NCBI GenBank assembly: GCA_903895725.1
Contig: CAITUV010000066.1
Coordinates: 1 to 64,000, forward strand
Direction: 5' to 3'
Source: an uncultured Myxococcales bacterium
Lineage (GTDB): Bacteria > Myxococcota_A > UBA9042 > CAIXZC01
Length of the DNA: 64,000 nucleotides
Shown: in pieces, positions 17,343 through 26,671 of the stretch
Layout of the letters: each line of letters begins with the position of its first letter
Position numbering within the stretch: the first letter of the stretch is position 1
Translations under genes and position numbers: made by a program
The notes under the pieces: generated by a model
The model's input: the letters and a program-made list of their open reading frames with translations, nothing else
What the model was told of the DNA's origin: nothing
The model's database searches: none

Positions 17343-17378
17343 TCGAGGGGGCTCCCCTCCGGTCCGGCGCCCCCTCGA
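17343..17378. terminator. large hairpin between convergent genes
   Basis: TCGAGGGGGC (17343-17352) and GCCCCCTCGA (17369-17378) form a perfect 10-bp stem with a 16-nt loop. It lies in the gap between the response regulator (ends 17281) and the leftward MopE-repeat gene (ends 17441). There is no T-run on either side, so it may be a factor-assisted bidirectional terminator or an RNA 3' end stabiliser. Confidence 0.5.
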
Positions 17379-17440
17379 ACTCGCTCGGAGCGGGCCACCG
17401 ACCACCCTCTGCACCTCCCTGGCGGTGCCGCCCCCCTACC

Positions 17441-20400
17441 CTACAATCCGCACCCCACGACGGGCGGCTTGGAGTCGACCCAGACAGGGTCTTGGGCATC
17501 AACGTCGGGGCTGCTACCCAGGGTGGCGTTGTGTGCCTTGCCGGTGAAGTCGAGCAGCTTCTGGCCGCCGGCGGTCTGGTCCATCCGGTAGTAGGCGAGA
17601 AGCCCCTGCTCGTCACCCGACAGGATCTTGTTCATGTTGGCGGCAATCTGGTCTTTGGTCCGGGCGTGATTCCAGATGCGCACATCGTCGATGATCCCGT
17701 TGACCCAGTTGGGATCGTAGTCCGCGTTGCGCCCGGACAGGAGCAGGGGCTGATTCTGTGCGGACAGGGTCACGGTCCCGACGGCGGTGAACTGGTGCAC
17801 CCCGTTGACGTACAGGCTCACGCCCGCCCCATCGTAGACCAGGGCGAGGTGGTACCAGGTCTTCGTCGAATACTTCATGCTGGTCCACCCCCACGGACTC
17901 CACGAGGATCCGTGCCCGCACGCGATTTCGAACGAGTGGTAGTTGGGGCCGCCGTAGTCGTAGGCCTGGAGCCCGCAACCGTAGCCCTCCTGCCCGTAGT
18001 TGCTCATGACCGACTGGGCATCGCCGTCGCGGTAGGCGTTGAAGTACACCCAGACTTCCCAGGTGAAGGCGTTGGGGGATTCCTTGGTCGGGTCCGGCGT
18101 GATGACCACCTTGTCGTTGGTCCCGTCGAACTGGAGCCCCTTGCAGGTCTTCTGCGTGCAGACAAGTGAGCACTCGTCGTTTCCGACCCCGTTGCCGTCG
18201 TCGCATTCCTCGACGGGGGACACGTTTCCGTCCAGAACGCAACAAGGCTGGTTCAGCCCGTCATCGACCTGTCCGTCGCAGTCGTTGTCCTTGCCGTCAC
18301 AGGTCTCCGGTGCCTGGCCGAGCAGCGGGTCGCAGACGCTCGGCTTGCCGCCGACGCAGTTGTCGATTGCGTGAGCGCAGACGCCCTTGCCGCAGATCGA
18401 CGTACCCAGCCCGTTGTCCGCAACGCCGTCGCAATCCTCGTCCGCTCCATTGCACACCTCGGGCGTCGCCCCCTCAAACGGGTCGCATTCCTTGGGGGTT
18501 CCGTCGACGCACTCGAGCACCTGATGGAGGCACTGGCCCAGGCCGCACGTGATGGCACCGAACCCCTCGTCCACGGGGCCGTCACAGTCGTTGTCCTTGC
18601 CATCGCACAGCTCCTGCGAGGCCCCTTCCAGAGGATCACACACGACAGGAAAACCGTTCACACAGCTCAACACGTCGTGCTTGCACACCCCGAGGCCACA
18701 CGTGACGATGCCGAAAGTCTCGTCGGCCAGTCCGTTGCAGTCGTTGTCCAGGTTGTCGCACTTCTCGGAAGAAGCCCCCTGCAGGGGATCGCACACGACG
18801 GGCTTTCCGTCAGCGCAGGCGAATACCGAATGCTCGCAGACCCCCTTTCCGCAGGAGACGGTACCGAGCTCCTCGTCGACCGTGCCGTCGCAATCGTTGT
18901 CCGTGCCGTCGCACGTTTCCTTCGTGGCCCCGGCAAACGGGTCACACTCGTAGATCGTGCCGCCGATGCACGACTTCTGCGTGTGGAAGCACGGGCCCTT
19001 TCCGCAGGCGAGCAAGGCCAGATCCTCGTCGCTCTGGCCGTCGCAGTCGTTGTCCTTGCCGTCGCAGGCTTCGTCGCCGGCTCCGGCCAGGGGGTCGCAC
19101 GGCTGGGGTTGGCCGTCGATGCAGTTAGCCTGGGAATGCTGGCAGACGCCCTCCCCGCAGGTCGTGCTGCCGAGCTCCTCGGCGGCAGCTCCGTCGCAGT
19201 CGGTGTCCTTGCCGTCGCACGTCTCCGCTGCGCTCCCCTCGTAGGGGTCGCACAGCTGGACGACCCCTGCGATGCAGGCGGACATGGAATGGGCGCATTC
19301 CCCCTTCCCGCACTGGAGGATTCCCGTCTCGTCGTCCACCAGCCCGTTGCAGTCGTCGTCCAGGTTGTTGCAGCTCTCGACCGCTCCGGGGTATACGGAC
19401 TTGTCCAGCGGCTGGCAGTCGTCCGCATCGCCCGACTGGTCGTTGTCATCGTCCGGATCGCACTCATCGCCCACGGTGTCGAGGTCGAAGTCGGTCTGCT
19501 CCGAGTTGGGCTTGGACGGGCAGTTGTCTTCGCCATCCAGGATGCCGTCTCCGTCCTTGTCGGTCTCGAGGCAGTCCGCGATTCCGTCCTCGTCCGTATC
19601 CGGGAAGCCCTCATCGGTTTCGCCGTCGCAGTTGTTGTCCTTGCCGTCACACCCTTCCGGTGCGGCCTCGTCCATGGGATCGCATGTCACGTCCTTGCCG
19701 TCGGCGCAGTTCCCGACGGTGTGCTCGCACTCCCCCAGGCCGCAGGTCGTGCTGCCCAGCTCTTCGTCTTCGTCGCCGTCGCAGTCGTTGTCCGCCCCGT
19801 CGCACTTCTCGACCTCCGGGACGGCCGCATCGCAGGCGGTGAGGCCGTCTGCCGTGCACGCGCGGACTCCCGTGCAGGTCCCTGCGTCACCGGTGTTGAA
19901 ACACGAGGTGGAGGACGCATGCTCGATGGCGAACTTGGGGCAGGAGCACTCGCCATCCTCGGGAACGCACTGCAGCGCCTCCTTGCCCTCGGTCGACTCC
20001 GCCTCTTTGCAGGCGTACCCTTCGGGGCAGTCCTGGGCGATCTTGCAGGCACCACCGCAAAACGCCCCGGCCGGGCCAAACGTGACGCAGGCGCTCCCGC
20101 TGTCGAACCCGTTCACGAGGCAATCGTCGCTGGCGTTGCACGGGACGCAGAGTCGAGCGTTCTTCGGCACGCACATGTAGAGGATGTCGGGCAGGACCGA
20201 CTGGTTCTGACTGCATTCCCAACCGGACGGGCAGTCCTCCATGCAGAACGTGGTGCATACCTTGCCATCCACGGTCTCGATGCAGAACTCGTCGTGGCAC
20301 TCGTCGTTGGACTCGCAGGGTGCGCCGAATCCCCCCGGCTCGATCCGTGACTCCCAGCGCCACGCATCGACATCGTCGACGGACTGATCCGTCGAGAAAT

Positions 20401-20575
20401 CGATTCCTGCGTCGAGCTCCAGGACGGGCACATCTCCCGGAGCCCGTGCTTCTTCCGAGGTCTCGGCAGGCACGTCGATGGACGGAGTGGTGCTCGGATT
20501 CGAGCTGCACGACAACAGCAGGCAAGCGAACCCGACTGCCCGGAACGACCGCCCCCCAAGGAACGTCGTGCGCAT
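17441..20575 (-). CDS. giant MopE-repeat lipoprotein with LamG-like C-terminal domain (paralogue 2)
   Basis: ATG 20575 follows GAGGAGGG; the upstream in-frame ATG at 20629 would hide the signal peptide. The 1044-aa product has lipobox LLSC, a linker, and the same Cys-rich N-terminal module as the other two paralogues (GFGAPCESNDECHDEFCIET and on). About 15 repeats with the core DNDCDGxxDExLGxxxCGxGxC follow, with a short thrombospondin-3-like stretch (DKDGDGILDGEDNCP). Residues ~810-1043 are a concanavalin/laminin-G-like jelly-roll (LQFDGTNDKVVI, FTWEVWVYFNAY, WYHLALVYDGAGVSLYVNG, GIIDDVRIWNHART), a fold that usually binds glycans or proteins. An exported metal-binding surface protein is inferred. 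It has its own promoter at 20635-20663. Confidence 0.88.
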   Translation of the reverse strand: MRTTFLGGRSFRAVGFACLLLSCSSNPSTTPSIDVPAETSEEARAPGDVPVLELDAGIDFSTDQSVDDVDAWRWESRIEPGGFGAPCESNDECHDEFCIETVDGKVCTTFCMEDCPSGWECSQNQSVLPDILYMCVPKNARLCVPCNASDDCLVNGFDSGSACVTFGPAGAFCGGACKIAQDCPEGYACKEAESTEGKEALQCVPEDGECSCPKFAIEHASSTSCFNTGDAGTCTGVRACTADGLTACDAAVPEVEKCDGADNDCDGDEDEELGSTTCGLGECEHTVGNCADGKDVTCDPMDEAAPEGCDGKDNNCDGETDEGFPDTDEDGIADCLETDKDGDGILDGEDNCPSKPNSEQTDFDLDTVGDECDPDDDNDQSGDADDCQPLDKSVYPGAVESCNNLDDDCNGLVDDETGILQCGKGECAHSMSACIAGVVQLCDPYEGSAAETCDGKDTDCDGAAAEELGSTTCGEGVCQHSQANCIDGQPQPCDPLAGAGDEACDGKDNDCDGQSDEDLALLACGKGPCFHTQKSCIGGTIYECDPFAGATKETCDGTDNDCDGTVDEELGTVSCGKGVCEHSVFACADGKPVVCDPLQGASSEKCDNLDNDCNGLADETFGIVTCGLGVCKHDVLSCVNGFPVVCDPLEGASQELCDGKDNDCDGPVDEGFGAITCGLGQCLHQVLECVDGTPKECDPFEGATPEVCNGADEDCDGVADNGLGTSICGKGVCAHAIDNCVGGKPSVCDPLLGQAPETCDGKDNDCDGQVDDGLNQPCCVLDGNVSPVEECDDGNGVGNDECSLVCTQKTCKGLQFDGTNDKVVITPDPTKESPNAFTWEVWVYFNAYRDGDAQSVMSNYGQEGYGCGLQAYDYGGPNYHSFEIACGHGSSWSPWGWTSMKYSTKTWYHLALVYDGAGVSLYVNGVHQFTAVGTVTLSAQNQPLLLSGRNADYDPNWVNGIIDDVRIWNHARTKDQIAANMNKILSGDEQGLLAYYRMDQTAGGQKLLDFTGKAHNATLGSSPDVDAQDPVWVDSKPPVVGCGL

Positions 20576-20634
20576 CTTACCCTCCTCTGCTCCCACTCCG
20601 CCGGACATGGCCGGTGATCGACGGTGCAAAGGCC

Positions 20635-20663
20635 ATACTAGCGCAGACGGAACGCGACTCCAA
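20635..20663 (-). promoter_or_regulatory. sigma70 promoter for the LamG MopE-repeat lipoprotein
   Basis: On the minus strand TTGGAG (20663-20658), a 17-bp spacer and TAGTAT (20640-20635). The leader is ~55 nt to the ATG at 20575. Confidence 0.65.
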
Positions 20664-20738
20664 GCCCGCGGGGAGCTGCCTGCCGAGCTGGCGGCTCGGG
20701 TAGACGACTCTCCTTCTTCCCCACGAGCTGACGACGAT

Positions 20739-21527
20739 TCAGAACAGGTTCACGACTCCGTTGAGCGTGACGAACAGGTAGTGGCGAACCCGGGTCAGCT
20801 CGGAATCATTGTCCGGGTCATGGTGCGTCTCGAGCACATACTGCGGTGCCACACTGATGCCCGGGACGATGGTCACCGACGCACCTGCGTACACCCGGTT
20901 CATGGAGAATCCCTCGCGCTCGAAGAAAGGTTCCCCCCTGGCCATGTCATTGGTTTCCTCGTCCTCGACGAGCCCCACGAACACCTCGTCGGCCAGCGTC
21001 ACCGCCAGCGTGGAGCTCAGCGCATAGCTCACCTGCAGCATCTGTCTCAGCAGGAGGGAGTATCCGTTGCGCTGGGATTCGGTCGCAAAGACGCTGTTGT
21101 CCGCATAAAGCTTGTTGTGGAAGATGGAGCGGCTCGACAAGGTGACCCTTCCCCACGAGTAGTCCAGCATGGGAATGAGCTCCAGGTTGTGGGAGTCGAA
21201 GTAGTCGTTCGTGGCCGAAATGGGAAAGCCCATGTAGTAGTACCAGAGGGGCAGGCGGAACCTGAGCTGGCCGAACCGGTGCGTAAACATGGGGCCGGTG
21301 AACAGCTCGTACATCGTCACCCCCCCGGCATCCTCCAGGCTGTCCGCAAACTCGTAGCGGATTCCCGGCATGACCGTGTACGCCCAGCTCGGCGTCACGA
21401 CGCCGGTGATGTTGCCGTAGAGCCACAATTGCCCTTCGGTGTGAGTGTCGTCCGCAGACGTGGCGGGAGAGAGGGACAGGGAGAGGAGCGATACGACGAG
21501 GACGTTGAGCATGCAGCGTGCGACCAT
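20739..21527 (-). CDS. predicted outer-membrane beta-barrel protein (DUF2490-like)
   Basis: ATG 21527 has GGAGG upstream and starts a cleavable signal peptide (MVARCMLNVLVVSLLSLSLS, cleavage after ATSA). The 262-aa product is rich in alternating aromatic beta-strands (LWLYGNITGVV, RFRLPLWYYYMGFPI, RVYAGASVTIVPGISVAPQYVLE) and ends in Phe (VVNLF), the usual signature for insertion by the BAM complex. The strand pattern and the AxEVFVGL and NRVYAGASV segments resemble DUF2490. It is the last gene of a leftward run: the GAF-GGDEF gene stops 58 bp upstream. That suggests an envelope component co-expressed with c-di-GMP enzymes. Confidence 0.75.
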   Translation of the reverse strand: MVARCMLNVLVVSLLSLSLSPATSADDTHTEGQLWLYGNITGVVTPSWAYTVMPGIRYEFADSLEDAGGVTMYELFTGPMFTHRFGQLRFRLPLWYYYMGFPISATNDYFDSHNLELIPMLDYSWGRVTLSSRSIFHNKLYADNSVFATESQRNGYSLLLRQMLQVSYALSSTLAVTLADEVFVGLVEDEETNDMARGEPFFEREGFSMNRVYAGASVTIVPGISVAPQYVLETHHDPDNDSELTRVRHYLFVTLNGVVNLF

Positions 21528-21585
21528 GACCAGCCTCCGGATATCAGGGCCAGCGGCAGCGGAGCCGGTGGCCAGAGTAATCGCT

Positions 21586-22683
21586 TCACCGGCAGAAGAC
21601 GCAGTTCCGCCCTGCCTTCTTGGCCGCGTAAAGCGCATCGTCGGCCCGTTTGAGCAGCGTCTCGAGGCTGTCATCCTCGGCCAGGGCGGTCACCCCGAAG
21701 CTCGCCGTTACGACCGGACCACTGGTTCCGCCGAATTCCTTCTCCAACGCGAGCCGAAGGCGCTCGACGAATGCGGTTGCCTGTCCGGTGTCGGTCGCAG
21801 GGAGCATGAGAACGAACTCCTCCCCTCCGTACCGTCCCGCTCGATCTTCGGCCCTCGTGGCTCCGGCAATGACGACGCCGAATCGCTCGAGGACCCGGTC
21901 CCCCGCATCGTGGCCCAGCGTGTCGTTGACGGTCTTGAAATGATCGATGTCGAGCAGGACCAGGGCGAGTGGCTGGTCGTGGCGGCGTGCAAACGACATC
22001 TGCCGGCGGAGGAGATCGAAAAAGTGACGGCGGGTTGCCAGCCCCGTGAGCAGGTCCACTTCCGCCATGCGCCGAATCCGCTCGTTGGCCGCGGCCAGGT
22101 CACGGTTCTTGTTGTCCAGCTCCTTCAGCAGGTTCTGGAGCTCGTCCCTGCTGTAACTGTCCCGGAGCGCGACGGCGGCCATCCGTCCGATGGTCGTTGC
22201 CATGCGGAGATCGTGCTCGGTGAAATCGCCCTCTTTGTTGGCAATCCCCATGACGCCGACGACCTGGCCCTTGACCTCGAGGGGAACGAAGGCCACGTTG
22301 CGCAGCTGGACGTGCCCCGCAGGCAGGTACCGAACGTGAGGGGAACCGGGAAAGTTGTTCTCGCACACCGTCTTGCCGCTGGAGTAGGCCTCGGCTCGCA
22401 GACCACGAACCGGCATGGGCAGCCCCTCGGGGACAGTGCAGGCCAGGCCGCCCGATTCCAGGAACAGCACGTCGTTCTCCTGGTGGTCGGGGCTCAGCAG
22501 GGCGACATACCCGGATCTGGCTCCGGTGACGATGCGCGCCAGGTCGAACAGCAGGCGAGCCGTCTGCTCGAAGCTTTCTCCGTCCAGGAGCAGCGCGGAG
22601 GCCTCCAGCAGCGACTCGAAGTCGGATTCCGCCTTCTCCTCGAGTGTGATCTCCAGGTCGGACTGCGTCGGATTCTCGTCCAC
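21586..22683 (-). CDS. GAF-GGDEF diguanylate cyclase
   Basis: GTG at 22683 is chosen because GGAGG lies 6 nt upstream; the TTG two codons earlier directly abuts the ribosome site. The 365-aa protein has a GAF domain (~18-165: SGYVALLSPDHQENDVLFL, FVPLEVKGQVVGVMGIANK), a short coiled coil (~170-205) and a GGDEF domain with GGEEF at 286-290. Arg277-x2-Asp280, five residues before it, is the product-inhibition I-site. All signature residues are intact, so c-di-GMP synthesis with feedback control is expected. The GAF domain suggests control by a small ligand. The gene starts 10 bp after the TetR gene stops, so they are almost certainly co-translated. Confidence 0.92.
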   Translation of the reverse strand: MDENPTQSDLEITLEEKAESDFESLLEASALLLDGESFEQTARLLFDLARIVTGARSGYVALLSPDHQENDVLFLESGGLACTVPEGLPMPVRGLRAEAYSSGKTVCENNFPGSPHVRYLPAGHVQLRNVAFVPLEVKGQVVGVMGIANKEGDFTEHDLRMATTIGRMAAVALRDSYSRDELQNLLKELDNKNRDLAAANERIRRMAEVDLLTGLATRRHFFDLLRRQMSFARRHDQPLALVLLDIDHFKTVNDTLGHDAGDRVLERFGVVIAGATRAEDRAGRYGGEEFVLMLPATDTGQATAFVERLRLALEKEFGGTSGPVVTASFGVTALAEDDSLETLLKRADDALYAAKKAGRNCVFCR

Positions 22684-22693
22684 CGACAACCTC

Positions 22694-23338
22694 CTATCGG
22701 CCCGTTACCATGCGAAGCACCCGGGCCGTCACGTTCCGTCTCCAGCGCTCGAGCATCTCCGGAGTGAACACGTCCTGCCCCAGGAGCCGTGCGCTGACAC
22801 CCGAGGCCGCAAAGTGCAGGAAATGGACTCCCACGATGCTGAGCGCCGCCTCGTGCGGGTCATCCTGGGCAAACACCCCATCCTTCATGCCCGCGCCGAG
22901 AAACGCTGCAAACCGGTTGAGCGTGCGGTCCAGGAGCTCGCGCCCCTCCTCCTGGACGAAGATGTGCTCGTCCATGGCCTCCCGCAGAACCAGCAGGGCG
23001 GCCCAGGGACGAGAACCCAGATATTCCACGACGGATTCACACAGGAACGCCAGCCGCTCGGCAAACGTCCCCTCATGAGTGGCCAGCTGCTCCACGAGCC
23101 CGTCCAGATCGCTCACCATGCTCAGAATCACTTCCCGATACAGCCGGTTCTTCGAATCGAAGTGATGGAACAGGGAGGACTTTCGAAGCCCCACGGCATC
23201 GGCAATGTCCCCCATGCTGGTTCCGGCATAGCCGGATTGGGCAAATGCCCCTCGAGCCACCTCCAGGAGATGATCCCGGCTGACCGGGTTCTTGGGCCGT
23301 CCCGGGGACCGAACGTCGTCTTTCTGATTGCTGTCCAT
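22694..23338 (-). CDS. TetR/AcrR-family transcriptional regulator
   Basis: ATG 23338 follows AAGGAGAG. The 214-aa protein has an N-terminal TetR helix-turn-helix (residues ~15-62: RDHLLEVARGAFAQSGY, TSMGDIADAVGLRKSSLFHH, FDSKNRLYREV) and a helical ligand-binding region. It lies between two GGDEF genes in the same orientation: 43 bp after the propeller-GGDEF gene and 10 bp before the GAF-GGDEF gene. TetR proteins in operons usually control their own transcription unit. The inducer is unknown. Confidence 0.92.
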   Translation of the reverse strand: MDSNQKDDVRSPGRPKNPVSRDHLLEVARGAFAQSGYAGTSMGDIADAVGLRKSSLFHHFDSKNRLYREVILSMVSDLDGLVEQLATHEGTFAERLAFLCESVVEYLGSRPWAALLVLREAMDEHIFVQEEGRELLDRTLNRFAAFLGAGMKDGVFAQDDPHEAALSIVGVHFLHFAASGVSARLLGQDVFTPEMLERWRRNVTARVLRMVTGR

Positions 23339-23381
23339 CGTGCTCTCCTTGCATTCGGGCCGGGCACTGCCGGCACCGGTT

Positions 23382-26300
23382 TCACTTGTTCTCTGAACTT
23401 TCCTCGTCTGCCCGGCACACACGGTTGCGGCCGGATCGTTTTGCCCGATACAGTGCGGCATCCGCCGCGGCAAGCAGCTCGGAAGGGTCGGTTCCGGCGG
23501 GCGGTACCAGCACCGCGACTCCTACACTGATCGTAACACACGTGCCCACCAGGGAGCCGCTGTGCTGGATTGCCAGCCCCTCCACACGCTGGCGCAGCGT
23601 CTCCCCCAGCCCGGCTGCCGCGTCGATGGCCGTCTCGGGCAGAAGGGCACCGAACTCCTCTCCACCGAGGCGGGCCGGCAGATCGTCGGCCCGGGCAAAC
23701 GTCTCCCGAATCACCTGGGCGACTCTTCGCAGCACCTCGTCGCCTCCCGGATGACCGTACGTGTCGTTGAACGCCTTGAAGCAGTCGATGTCGACCATGA
23801 TCATCGCCAACGGCCTGGCGTGGCGCTGATGGCGGCGCCACTCGAGCGTCAGGACCTCGTCGAAGCGTCGGCGATTCGTCAGCTCGGTGAGCCCGTCCGT
23901 GGTTGCCAGGCTCTCGAGCTGGCGGTTCGAATCCTCCAGCAGATCGTTGGTTTCCTCGAGGCGAGTGCATGCGCGGCTCAGACGGCGGTTGGCCTCGGCC
24001 AGCTCCGTCGTGCGGTCGGCCACGATCCGCTCCAGCTCTTCCTGGCGGGCCCGCATCCGGCGAATCCGCAGGTACAGCAGCCCCACGCCGAGCAGGAAGA
24101 ACCCCAGGGCGGCCAGCCCATAGAACAATACGGTCTGGTAGAACCGGGGCCTCACGGTGAAGGCAAAGCCGATATCCCCCTCGCTCCAGACTCCGCTGTT
24201 GTTGCTGGCCATGACGTGGAATCGATAGCTCCCGGGCGGCAGGCTCGTGTAATAGGCCGTCCTGCGACTGCCCGCATCGACCCACTCCTGGTCCAGTCCG
24301 TCCAGCTTGACCCGGTACCGGTTCCTTTCCGGAGCGGCCATGCTCAGCCCGGCAAAGTGGATTTCCAGGTGCGAGAACCCGTACTGGAGCTCGAGGCGCG
24401 CATCGCCGCTCACTGGCGGCTCCACCGGCCGTCCATCGACCACCACCTGCTCGACGATGACCGGCGGAGGGTTGTCGTTGGTGAATGTAAGCTCGGGATC
24501 GATGGTGACCAGCCCGCCACCGGTCGGGAACCAGAGCCGTCCCCCCCGGTCCCGCCAGCCGGCCGGTTGCGAGCCGCCGTTGCACTCTTCGAACTTCATG
24601 CCGTCCGAAATGCCGAACACCTCGGGATGAACGGCCGCAGCGACCCCGTCCAGCACGTCCCCGGCCTCCTTCGACGAGAGCCGGTAAATCCCCTTGCCGC
24701 TGCTCATCCACAGGAATCCCCGGTCATCCTCCAGGATCCAGTAGACCGTCCGGTCCGGAAGTCCATGGCGGGTCGTGAGCGACTCGAATCGATCTCCCTT
24801 GAAGCGGGAAAGCCCCCCTCTCGAACCGATCCAGAGCGTTCCCTGTCGATCCCGGTGAATCGCCCGGACCTCGCCGCTCGGCAGCCCGTCCTGGACACCG
24901 TAGCATCGGATGCCCGACGCGTCGCGCCGGCAGAGCCCGTCGGTGCGCAACGCCACCCAGAGCGCACCATCCTGGTCCCGGAAGACGGCCGAGATGATCT
25001 CGCCGCCTCCGTCCGCCAGAGGTATCCTCTCCAGACGCTCCCCGGCCAGACGGAAAAGCCCCGCCCCGTTGGTCCCGATCCAGAGTTCTCCCGACGGCTC
25101 CTCCAGCAGGGCCCAGATCGTGGTCGAGTCGAGCTGCCCCAACACCGGCAACCGCTCGAAACGACTCCCGTCGAACCGGACGACCCCACCGCCGAACGTG
25201 CCCACCCACAGCCTACCGCCGGCCGCATGAGCCAGAGCGAACACCCCGTTGGCCGGCAACCCCTGCTCCCGGGTGAACACGTCGAACCGGCCGCCCTTCA
25301 GGCGGCTCAACCCCGACCATGTCCCGGCCCAGACGGCACCATCCCGTGCCTGGAGCACGGGCCAGACCATGTCGTTGGAAAGCCCTTCCGATGTCGTGTA
25401 GGTCACCGCCGTGCCGTTGGTGAAGCGGTCGAGCCCGCCGAACGTGCCGACCCAGAGACTCCCCTCCCGGTCCTCATACACCGCATTCACGTGGTCGTTG
25501 GACAGACCGTCCCTGGCGGAAAAGGAAGAGAAACGGCCGTTGCGCCACCGAAGCAACCCCGCCCCCCGACTTCCGATCCAGAGATTGCCGTCCCGGTCGA
25601 AGAGCAGGCAGTTCACTTCCAGGCTCGCAAGGCCCGATTCCGTGCCGAAGCGCTCGACCTTTCCTCCCTTCACCCGGAAGAGCCCCTGCCCCGCTGTGCC
25701 GACCCAGAGCCAGCCCTGCCCATCGTTGGCCAGCGACGTGACGTAGGCCGACTCAAGCCCCGTTCCCAACCCCACGCGGACGAACCGGTCTCCTTCCCGA
25801 CGAAGCAGGCCGAAATTCCGCGTCCCCACCCACACCGTCCCCGCTCCATCCACGAAGACCGCTCGAAGATCCCGGGTGGGAAGCCCACCGGATTCCGTGT
25901 GAGAGGTGAAGCTCTTTCCGTCCCAGGCCGACAGCCCTCCCCCCATGGCAGCGAGCCACACAGGCCCCTCTGCCCCCTGGTCCATGCTGCGCACCAGGTC
26001 GCCGGCCAGCCCCTCCCGAGCCGTCAGCGATCGCCACTCCCCCCCCTGGTACAGAGCGGCCCCCCCTCCCCACGTTCCTGCCCACAGCGCTCCGTCCCGA
26101 TCTTCGAGCAACGCCTCGACGTGGTTGTGCAGCAGGGCCCTCGTGTTGTCCGTATCGAAGATGGCGAAGTCCACACCGTTGAACCGCACCAGCCCGTTCT
26201 CCGTCCCCAGCCAGAGGTAGCCGTCCCGGGTCTGTGCAACGGCCAGCACCACGGCGGATGGCAGCCCCTCGGCCCTCGCCCGCCACGTGCGGTGCACGTA

Positions 26301-26513
26301 CTGCCCGGTCTCCCGGTCGAGCGATAGCCCGAATGCAGACGAGGATCCCAGAAACACCCAGACGACAAGGAATCGAAGCAGGCCACGCACCGGCCACGCC
26401 GTCGCCTTTCGGGCAGCGCAAACCGCAACGCAGGAATCGGGCCCTTCCCCCGATTCCCCCGTCGTCGCCATACGGAGCGACTCTCGACTGCCAGTGCGCC
26501 CACGCAGGAGCAT
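23382..26513 (-). CDS. two-component-style beta-propeller sensor with C-terminal GGDEF domain
   Basis: The start is uncertain. ATG 26513 has GGAGG ~11 nt upstream; the frame is open to 26627 and a later ATG is at 26471. The 1043-aa protein has an N-terminal hydrophobic segment (LLRFLVVWVFLGSSSAFG), then ~12 periplasmic regulator-propeller repeats (GxLWxGTxGGGLxRF-type, residues ~95-640), as in hybrid two-component systems of Bacteroidetes. A Y_Y_Y domain ends near residue 765. One membrane helix follows (~795-815), then a coiled coil (ELERIVADRTTELAEANRRL) and GGDEF with GGEEF at 950-954, with an Arg-x2-Asp I-site five residues before. Propeller domains in this class bind polysaccharides, so coupling of an external glycan signal to c-di-GMP synthesis is likely. 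Confidence 0.9.
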   Translation of the reverse strand: MLLRGRTGSRESLRMATTGESGEGPDSCVAVCAARKATAWPVRGLLRFLVVWVFLGSSSAFGLSLDRETGQYVHRTWRARAEGLPSAVVLAVAQTRDGYLWLGTENGLVRFNGVDFAIFDTDNTRALLHNHVEALLEDRDGALWAGTWGGGAALYQGGEWRSLTAREGLAGDLVRSMDQGAEGPVWLAAMGGGLSAWDGKSFTSHTESGGLPTRDLRAVFVDGAGTVWVGTRNFGLLRREGDRFVRVGLGTGLESAYVTSLANDGQGWLWVGTAGQGLFRVKGGKVERFGTESGLASLEVNCLLFDRDGNLWIGSRGAGLLRWRNGRFSSFSARDGLSNDHVNAVYEDREGSLWVGTFGGLDRFTNGTAVTYTTSEGLSNDMVWPVLQARDGAVWAGTWSGLSRLKGGRFDVFTREQGLPANGVFALAHAAGGRLWVGTFGGGVVRFDGSRFERLPVLGQLDSTTIWALLEEPSGELWIGTNGAGLFRLAGERLERIPLADGGGEIISAVFRDQDGALWVALRTDGLCRRDASGIRCYGVQDGLPSGEVRAIHRDRQGTLWIGSRGGLSRFKGDRFESLTTRHGLPDRTVYWILEDDRGFLWMSSGKGIYRLSSKEAGDVLDGVAAAVHPEVFGISDGMKFEECNGGSQPAGWRDRGGRLWFPTGGGLVTIDPELTFTNDNPPPVIVEQVVVDGRPVEPPVSGDARLELQYGFSHLEIHFAGLSMAAPERNRYRVKLDGLDQEWVDAGSRRTAYYTSLPPGSYRFHVMASNNSGVWSEGDIGFAFTVRPRFYQTVLFYGLAALGFFLLGVGLLYLRIRRMRARQEELERIVADRTTELAEANRRLSRACTRLEETNDLLEDSNRQLESLATTDGLTELTNRRRFDEVLTLEWRRHQRHARPLAMIMVDIDCFKAFNDTYGHPGGDEVLRRVAQVIRETFARADDLPARLGGEEFGALLPETAIDAAAGLGETLRQRVEGLAIQHSGSLVGTCVTISVGVAVLVPPAGTDPSELLAAADAALYRAKRSGRNRVCRADEESSENK

Positions 26514-26671
26514 CGCTGCTTGTGCCTCCCCCTCCACCCGACACAGCCTAGCACGTCTCCTCCCCCGATTACCAGCATTCAACCGAACGGCCGGTAGGCA
26601 CCGGAACGCTGAAATTGTCGTGAACATGCCGGTTTCCTGCGATATCCTGTGCCGGGAGGTTGGCTGGAACC

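Noticed and set aside
23562..26327. 921-codon rightward open frame across the propeller-GGDEF gene
   Set aside because: GC-rich codon bias leaves the opposite strand open. The residues are Pro/Arg/His-rich with no fold, while the minus strand has propeller repeats and GGEEF.
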